NCBI GenBank assembly: GCA_945876405.1
Contig: CAMCOJ010000040.1
Coordinates: forward strand, 1-11,124
DNA length: 11,124 nucleotides
Reading direction: 5' to 3'
From: an uncultured Ruminococcus sp.
GTDB taxonomy: Bacteria > Bacillota > Clostridia > Oscillospirales > Ruminococcaceae
Part shown: in pieces, positions 7,260 through 11,124 of the stretch
Position numbering within the stretch: position 1 is the first letter of the stretch
Layout: each line of letters opens with the position of its first letter
Translations under genes and position numbers: made by a program
The notes under the pieces: model-generated
Seen by the model: the letters and a program-made list of their open reading frames with translations, nothing else
Told to the model about the DNA's origin: nothing
The model's database searches: none

Positions 7260-8015
7260 ATGACAGCACTTATAACAGGAGCAAGTACTGGTCTTGGACA
7301 CGATATGGCTGTTTATCTGAGCGAGCTTGGATATGACCTTATACTTGTTGCAAGAAGTAAGGATAAGCTTCAGCAGCTGAAAAAAACTCTGCCGGTAAGG
7401 GTAAAAGTAATTGCTGCTGATCTTTCAAAAACGGAAAATGCAGTGAATATTTTCCGGGCATGTAAAGATATGAAGATAGATCTGCTGATTAATAATGCCG
7501 GAATAGGAGAGGTTGGAAGTTTTGAAAAAACTTCGCTTAAAAAGGAAACAGAGCTTATTAATCTGAATGTTACAGCCCTTCATATACTTACAAAATTATT
7601 CTATAAAAAATTCAGAAAGGAAGACCAGGGAACAATTCTGAATGTTGCCTCATCTGCAGCATTTTATCCTGGACCGCTTATGGCTGCTTATTATGCATCC
7701 AAGTCCTATGTTCTAAATCTTTCGCAGGCACTGTACCGCGAGATAAAGGAATCAGGAAGCGGAGTTCAGATAAGTGTTCTGTGTCCGGGACCGGTTCAGA
7801 CTGAGTTTAACAGAAGAATAGGCGTATCGAACAGTTTCAGTCCTGCAAAATCTGAAGAAGTGGCAAGGTATGCGATAGATATGACTCTTAAGGGACATTT
7901 TTATATCATACCTGAAATTAAAATGAAATTAAGTATAGCCGCTTCAACTCTTCTCCCTTCATTTATTAAGTCGAAAATAATTTACAGAATTCAGTCAAAT
8001 AAAAAGCCTTTATAA
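7260..8015 (+). CDS. Short-chain dehydrogenase/reductase (SDR), NAD(P)-dependent
   Basis: This 251-residue cytoplasmic oxidoreductase is of the classical SDR type. The N-terminal Rossmann motif TGASTGLG (6-13) binds the dinucleotide. R32 in LVARSKDKL suggests a preference for NADP(H). D54 in AADLS, NNAG (78-81), catalytic S131, Y144 and K148 (YxxxK) and the PGPVQTEF segment (176-183) are all present. The set resembles the DltE/YqjQ-like 'SDR family NAD(P)-dependent oxidoreductase' group, whose substrates are mostly unknown. The C-terminus (about 221-251) has a hydrophobic stretch, IAASTLLPSFI, in a basic context, which could touch the membrane. The gene is a single transcription unit with its own promoter and terminator, so the context does not indicate a substrate. 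Confidence 0.93.
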   Translation: MTALITGASTGLGHDMAVYLSELGYDLILVARSKDKLQQLKKTLPVRVKVIAADLSKTENAVNIFRACKDMKIDLLINNAGIGEVGSFEKTSLKKETELINLNVTALHILTKLFYKKFRKEDQGTILNVASSAAFYPGPLMAAYYASKSYVLNLSQALYREIKESGSGVQISVLCPGPVQTEFNRRIGVSNSFSPAKSEEVARYAIDMTLKGHFYIIPEIKMKLSIAASTLLPSFIKSKIIYRIQSNKKPL

Positions 8016-8019
8016 ATAC

Positions 8020-8060
8020 AAAAACACTCCCATGAAAATTCTTTCACGGGAGTGTTTTTT
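8020..8060. terminator. Bidirectional intrinsic terminator
   Basis: AAAACACTCCC (8021-8031) pairs with GGGAGTGTTTT (8048-8058). After one A/C mismatch, TGAAA (8033-8037) pairs with TTTCA (8042-8046) around a 4-base loop. A T-run ends the right side (8055-8060) and an A-run the left. It serves the dehydrogenase gene on the + strand and the convergent cellulase gene, whose stop is at 8067, on the - strand. Confidence 0.93.
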
Positions 8061-8066
8061 AGTAAA

Positions 8067-10721
8067 TTACTTGAGCATCTGATTCTTTAAGAGAATGAGG
8101 TCAAGGATAGAAATCTTGTTATCACCGTTCATATCAGCATTTGCTTTACCGTTTGAAGAAAGTGTCTTCTTGCCGATAAGTGACTGTAATAATGTAACAA
8201 CGTCTGCAGTTGAAACTGTGCCGTCATCATTTACATCACCCTTAACTTTGCTGTCTGATGGTGTAGTAGGTGATGCTGTAGGTGTTGTTGTTGGCGCAGT
8301 AGTTGGCTTAACAGTAGGAGTTGTAGTTGGTTTTGAAGTTGGTGTGGATGATCCTTCTGTGTAAACCTTGATAGAATCAATTGTGAATTCACCGCAGTCA
8401 ATCCACCAGATACCGAACTTAAGCTGACCGCCGTACTGGGTCTGGATAATGCTTGAGATATCGGAATCAATGTTCCATGTGATAGTACCGCTGTTACCTG
8501 TGACTGTCTGGGACATATCCTTTGTCTGAGCCCAGTAATCAGGAGACTTGGTTGTTGATGTACCAAAAGCACCTTCCCACTTGCCGATAGTCTTTGAAGA
8601 AGAGATATTAATATCTACTTTTGTGATCTTTTCAGATGAAGGAATCTTGAAATCAGCCCAGTCCCAGCCAATCATCTTGTCGTCTTCAGGGAGAGCAGAA
8701 TAGTCAACCTTCTGATTGATGTTAAGCTGATAACCGCCTGCTGATGAAGTAGGAGCTGAAGTTGGTGTGGAAGTAGGCTTTACAGTAGGTGTTGTGGTTG
8801 GTGTTGAAGTAGGTGTTGACGAACCACTGCCGTTCGTGTAAACCTTTATGGAATCAATTGTGAACTCGCCGCAGTCGATCCACCAGATACCGAACTTAAG
8901 CTGACCCTGATACTGAGTCTGGATAATGCTTGAGATATCGGAATCGATGTTCCATGTGATAGTACCGCTGTTACCTGTGACTGTCTGGGACATATCCTTT
9001 GTCTGAGCCCAGTAATCAGGAGACTTGGTTGTTGATGTACCAAAAGCACCTTCCCACTTGCCGATAGTCTTTGAAGAAGAGATATTAATATCTACTTTTG
9101 TGATCTTTTCAGATGAAGGAATCTTGAAATCAGCCCAGTCCCAGCCAATCATCTTGTCGTCTTCAGGGAGAGCAGAATAGTCAACCTTCTGATTGAGTTT
9201 AAGCTCATAACCGCCTGCTGATGAAGTAGGAGCAGAAGTAGGATTTGAAGTAGGTGTGGAAGTAGGTTTTACAGTAGGTGTTGTGGTTGGTGCGGAAGTA
9301 GGTGTTGTAATTGCGTTTCCGACACCGTTACTCTTTGTTCCTTCAAATGATGCTGCAACAGAACCTGTCTTGTATACAGAATACAGACCTGCAGCTGCAC
9401 CTACGAGACCTGCGTTATAGTCGAGAGCAACTTCGTTTGATTTGTAGTCGTCAATTACGTCTGAATATGTACCGCCTGCGTCAGCCGGACCACCTGCAAG
9501 AGCTCCTACAAGAACGTGGCCCTTTGAAGGGTGATATGTCTTTGTACCCTTCTGTAAACCATCAGGTCCGTCATATCCCTGCCATCCTGAAGCGGCTCTG
9601 TGGTGAGTATTCTTAGCGGAATTTGATGCGAAACCTGTTACGAAACATGTGTTTGCAGGATTCTGACCAAGAATATATGTCATCTGGTTCTTGCACCATG
9701 AACTGTAGTCTGCGTTTGAATTCTTTGAAGCAATAAGAGCTGTCATCTGCATTGCACAGTTGTATCTTGCTGAACCCCATTCGCTCATGCAGAGGTATCC
9801 GTTTCCGCTGCACTGACCGCTTAAATATGAATTTACCTTGCTCCAGTCGCCTGTTTCTTCAGCGAGCAGGCATGCAGCACCGAGTTCAACGTTATTCCAG
9901 CTGTGTGCCCAGCCGATGTATTCTTTCTGGTTGCTCTGAAGGTCGTTCTTGTATGAACCTTCCTTTGTTGCCTTGTAAAGCCAGCCTGCTGCCCAGGCAA
10001 GGTCATCGTTGAAGCTGTCTGACTTGTAGAATCCCTGGCAGTCACCTGTTGAGCATGAAGGATTATTTTTTGCGTAGTTATAGAGAGCCTTTGCGTATTT
10101 AAGGTCATCTGCATTTCCGAAGTTTACATAGCTTGCTGCAAGAGCTGCTGCGTACTCAGCTGCAATTTCACCTGCACCTGATGATCTCCAGTCGCATCCG
10201 CCTCTGTCACCCTGAAGTTCAGGTGCACCCCAGTATGAATGGTCAGTGTCACCGAGACCCTTCTGGATACAGAACTTTGAAACTGAATCACCTGAGAGAA
10301 CTGTTGCATCTCTAAAGAACTTTGCAAAGTAATCGTTGATTGTCTTGTAATGATCCGTTACACCAAGACTGTCAAATGAATCTTTGAATTCGTAGTAAGC
10401 CCATCCGAGAGTAGAAGCTGTATAGCCCTGCGGAAGTCCGAACATAGCATGGTCACCGGCATCGTGGAAACCGCCGTCAACTTCGTCACTTGTGTGACAG
10501 TTGCTTCTCCATGACATAAGACCCTTTGATTCAACCTGTTTTCCGCACATATTGGCATCATAGAAGAAGAGTGATGCCTGTAAAAGTTTTGCATAGTTGT
10601 CTGTTTCTGCAGCACTTACTTTGTTTCCGGGAACAGCTGCCAGCTGTCCTAATGATGAAACTGTAAGAGTTAATGCCGCTGCTGCCGCTGCAGCTTTGCC
10701 TGTTAAATTTTTCTTAACCAT
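8067..10721 (-). CDS. Secreted cellulosomal GH9 cellulase: GH9, two CBM79-like modules, type I dockerin
   Basis: The protein has 884 residues from ATG 10721; an upstream in-frame ATG at 10733 would add four. Residues 1 to about 38 form a signal peptide: MVKKNL, an Ala-rich core and a likely cut near VSA/AE. The GH9 domain spans about 40-455. It has FHDAGDH with catalytic Asp 87 and 90, FVTGF with HHR (373-375) for substrate binding, and NEVALDYNAG with the acid Glu at 430. GH9 inverting enzymes cut beta-1,4-glucan, usually as endo- or processive endoglucanases. T/P linkers lie at about 472-502, 630-662 and 789-825. Between them are two almost identical modules of about 125 residues (504-629, 663-788), each with WDWADF, WEGAF, WAQTKD and FGIWWIDCGEF; the Trp-rich face suits glucan binding. 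The architecture matches R. flavefaciens GH9 enzymes with tandem CBM79, but the family number is from memory. The dockerin (827-884) has two calcium repeats: D829, N831, D833, D840 and D863, N865, D867, D874. It should bind a scaffoldin cohesin. Confidence 0.95.
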   Translation of the reverse strand: MVKKNLTGKAAAAAAALTLTVSSLGQLAAVPGNKVSAAETDNYAKLLQASLFFYDANMCGKQVESKGLMSWRSNCHTSDEVDGGFHDAGDHAMFGLPQGYTASTLGWAYYEFKDSFDSLGVTDHYKTINDYFAKFFRDATVLSGDSVSKFCIQKGLGDTDHSYWGAPELQGDRGGCDWRSSGAGEIAAEYAAALAASYVNFGNADDLKYAKALYNYAKNNPSCSTGDCQGFYKSDSFNDDLAWAAGWLYKATKEGSYKNDLQSNQKEYIGWAHSWNNVELGAACLLAEETGDWSKVNSYLSGQCSGNGYLCMSEWGSARYNCAMQMTALIASKNSNADYSSWCKNQMTYILGQNPANTCFVTGFASNSAKNTHHRAASGWQGYDGPDGLQKGTKTYHPSKGHVLVGALAGGPADAGGTYSDVIDDYKSNEVALDYNAGLVGAAAGLYSVYKTGSVAASFEGTKSNGVGNAITTPTSAPTTTPTVKPTSTPTSNPTSAPTSSAGGYELKLNQKVDYSALPEDDKMIGWDWADFKIPSSEKITKVDINISSSKTIGKWEGAFGTSTTKSPDYWAQTKDMSQTVTGNSGTITWNIDSDISSIIQTQYQGQLKFGIWWIDCGEFTIDSIKVYTNGSGSSTPTSTPTTTPTVKPTSTPTSAPTSSAGGYQLNINQKVDYSALPEDDKMIGWDWADFKIPSSEKITKVDINISSSKTIGKWEGAFGTSTTKSPDYWAQTKDMSQTVTGNSGTITWNIDSDISSIIQTQYGGQLKFGIWWIDCGEFTIDSIKVYTEGSSTPTSKPTTTPTVKPTTAPTTTPTASPTTPSDSKVKGDVNDDGTVSTADVVTLLQSLIGKKTLSSNGKANADMNGDNKISILDLILLKNQMLK
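8359..8756 (-). repeat. Direct repeat copy encoding the second (C-terminal) binding module
   Basis: This 398-bp stretch recurs 477 bp away at 8836-9233 with 14 mismatches by hand alignment (about 96.5% identity). The middle 250 bp (8470-8719) is identical base for base to 8947-9196, and the mismatches sit at the two ends. The period of 477 bp is 159 codons, so module plus linker form the repeating unit. Confidence 0.95.
8836..9233 (-). repeat. Direct repeat copy encoding the first binding module
   Basis: This is the partner of 8359-8756 and encodes the module next to the GH9 domain. The two encoded modules differ at only about five residues: Glu/Gln, Lys/Asn and Leu/Ile near the start, Gln/Gly near GQLKFG, and Asn/Glu at the tail. 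All tryptophans are shared, so both copies should bind the same ligand. Confidence 0.95.
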
Positions 10722-10732
10722 TGGAATATACA

Positions 10733-10739
10733 TCCTTTC
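10733..10739 (-). promoter_or_regulatory. Ribosome binding site bearing on the cellulase start
   Basis: On the - strand the sequence reads GAAAGGATG. The AAAGGA element touches the upstream ATG at 10733, leaving no spacer, while it stands 11 bases before the ATG at 10721. The second ATG is therefore the better start, and it yields a normal signal peptide beginning MVKKNL. The spacing is a little long, so the choice is not certain. Confidence 0.65.
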
Positions 10740-10793
10740 AAAATTTTTAATTAAAATAAATGCAACTTATTCTAATCAATTCCATACAACATT

Positions 10794-10822
10794 ATTATAC
10801 ACAAAAAAAATGTGCTTGTGAA
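10794..10822 (-). promoter_or_regulatory. Promoter of the GH9 cellulase gene
   Basis: On the - strand, TTCACA (10817-10822) and a perfect TATAAT (10794-10799) are separated by 17 bases. The spacer contains a run of eight T. Transcription would start near 10787, giving a 5' leader of about 66 bases that is very AT-rich. I see no clear regulator site or riboswitch in it. Confidence 0.75.
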
Positions 10823-10874
10823 TAGTTTTTTTAGAGATTTTTAAAAATTAATATTTTGTTCATAAATTATGACG

Positions 10875-10912
10875 AAAAAATAATCCTCGTATTGTTATGA
10901 TACGGGGATTAT
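10875..10912 (-). terminator. Intrinsic terminator of the - strand gene at the right edge
   Basis: ATAATCCTCGTAT (10880-10892) pairs with ATACGGGGATTAT (10900-10912), a 13-bp stem with one G-T wobble and a 7-base loop. On the - strand it is followed by a run of six T (10875-10880). It lies 37 bases after the stop codon of the partial gene and upstream of the cellulase promoter, so it insulates the two genes. Confidence 0.88.
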
Positions 10913-10949
10913 CTACGATATTGTATATTATGTTTTTTATCTGCTCTAT

Positions 10950-11124
10950 TTATGTTACTGTCGTACTTACACTTGTCGTGACTTTGGAAATCTCAGGAAC
11001 TTCTGAGATATCAACATCTACAGTATATTCTCCGTATATCCACACGTTTTTGTATTTGTCCGGAGGAAGAATAAGAGCCTTGTAGGTGGATCTGCCGGTA
11101 TTGATTTTGCCTGTATCGGAAACA
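10950..11124 (-). CDS. C-terminal fragment of an unidentified protein (runs off the window)
   Basis: Reading the - strand from 11123 gives an open frame of 57 codons ending in TAA at 10952-10950. It runs off the right edge, so the start is not in the window. The peptide includes GKINTGRSTYKALILPPD, then KYKNVWIYGEYTVDVDIS and a Ser/Thr/Val-rich tail ending in TTVT. The alternating polar and hydrophobic pattern suggests beta strands. The downstream hairpin with a T-run supports a true gene end here. The other frame of the - strand that starts at the edge hits a stop after 37 codons. I do not recognise the family; an extracytoplasmic beta-rich domain is possible but unproven. There is no sign that it is functionally tied to the cellulase. 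Confidence 0.7.
   Translation of the reverse strand, partial: VSDTGKINTGRSTYKALILPPDKYKNVWIYGEYTVDVDISEVPEISKVTTSVSTTVT

Noticed and set aside
8255..8360. Short repeated units in the linker DNA as a CRISPR-like or satellite array
   Set aside because: The units are in-frame Thr/Pro linker codons with no constant repeat-spacer pattern.
8095..8364. Antisense + strand frame (89 codons) under the dockerin and linker
   Set aside because: It is a Val/Gly-rich readout of the T/P linker codons in reverse, with no promoter or ribosome binding site.
8231..9049. Overlapping frames of 67-113 codons inside the cellulase modules
   Set aside because: The similar peptides arise because the binding modules are duplicated DNA; they are Gln/Leu/Ser-rich out-of-frame translations without ribosome binding sites.
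10897..11085. 62-codon + strand ORF with a hydrophobic N-terminus near the right edge
   Set aside because: It starts inside the - strand terminator hairpin, lacks a ribosome binding site and lies opposite a better-supported - strand reading frame.

Overview
The window looks like chromosomal DNA from a cellulolytic, cellulosome-forming Ruminococcus (Oscillospiraceae, Firmicutes), closest in style to R. flavefaciens. The evidence is a secreted GH9 cellulase ending in a type I dockerin after two near-identical binding modules, AT-rich intergenic DNA with clear sigma-A promoters, strong purine-rich ribosome binding sites, ThyX-type thymidylate synthesis and a clostridial mltG-U32 gene pair. The species call is inference.

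Bases 1-53 are not genomic. They read as the tail of the Illumina P5 oligo, an 8-base i5 index, the Nextera read-1 primer and the 19-base mosaic end with one mismatch. The first gene, a bacterial SNF2-family helicase (to 2010, + strand), is therefore cut at its 5' end by a contig boundary, and its apparent ATG at 37 lies in adapter.

2039-6598 is a compact five-gene + strand operon with one good promoter in front and one strong hairpin terminator behind: thyX, a DJ-1/PfpI protein, 5-formyltetrahydrofolate cyclo-ligase, mltG and a U32 (TrhP-like) protein. thyX and the cyclo-ligase both act on the folate pool. mltG acts in cell-wall glycan processing, and the U32 protein probably acts in tRNA uridine hydroxylation.

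6624-8060 holds two divergent single genes: a small GHKL ATPase of the anti-sigma (RsbW/RsbT) type on the - strand and a short-chain dehydrogenase on the + strand. Their promoters lie in the shared 204-bp gap, and bidirectional terminators separate each from its convergent neighbour.

8067-10721 (- strand) encodes the 884-residue secreted cellulase: signal peptide, GH9 catalytic domain, T/P linker, binding module, T/P linker, second copy of the module, T/P linker, dockerin. The dockerin should place it on the cellulosome scaffold. It has its own promoter. Beyond it, a - strand terminator and the last 57 codons of an unidentified - strand gene run off the right edge.

I see no CRISPR array, RNA gene, insertion sequence or phage gene, and no convincing undescribed multi-gene system. 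The points most worth following are the adapter artefact, the 250-bp exact repeat inside the cellulase, the orphan ATPase and the cut-off gene at the right edge.
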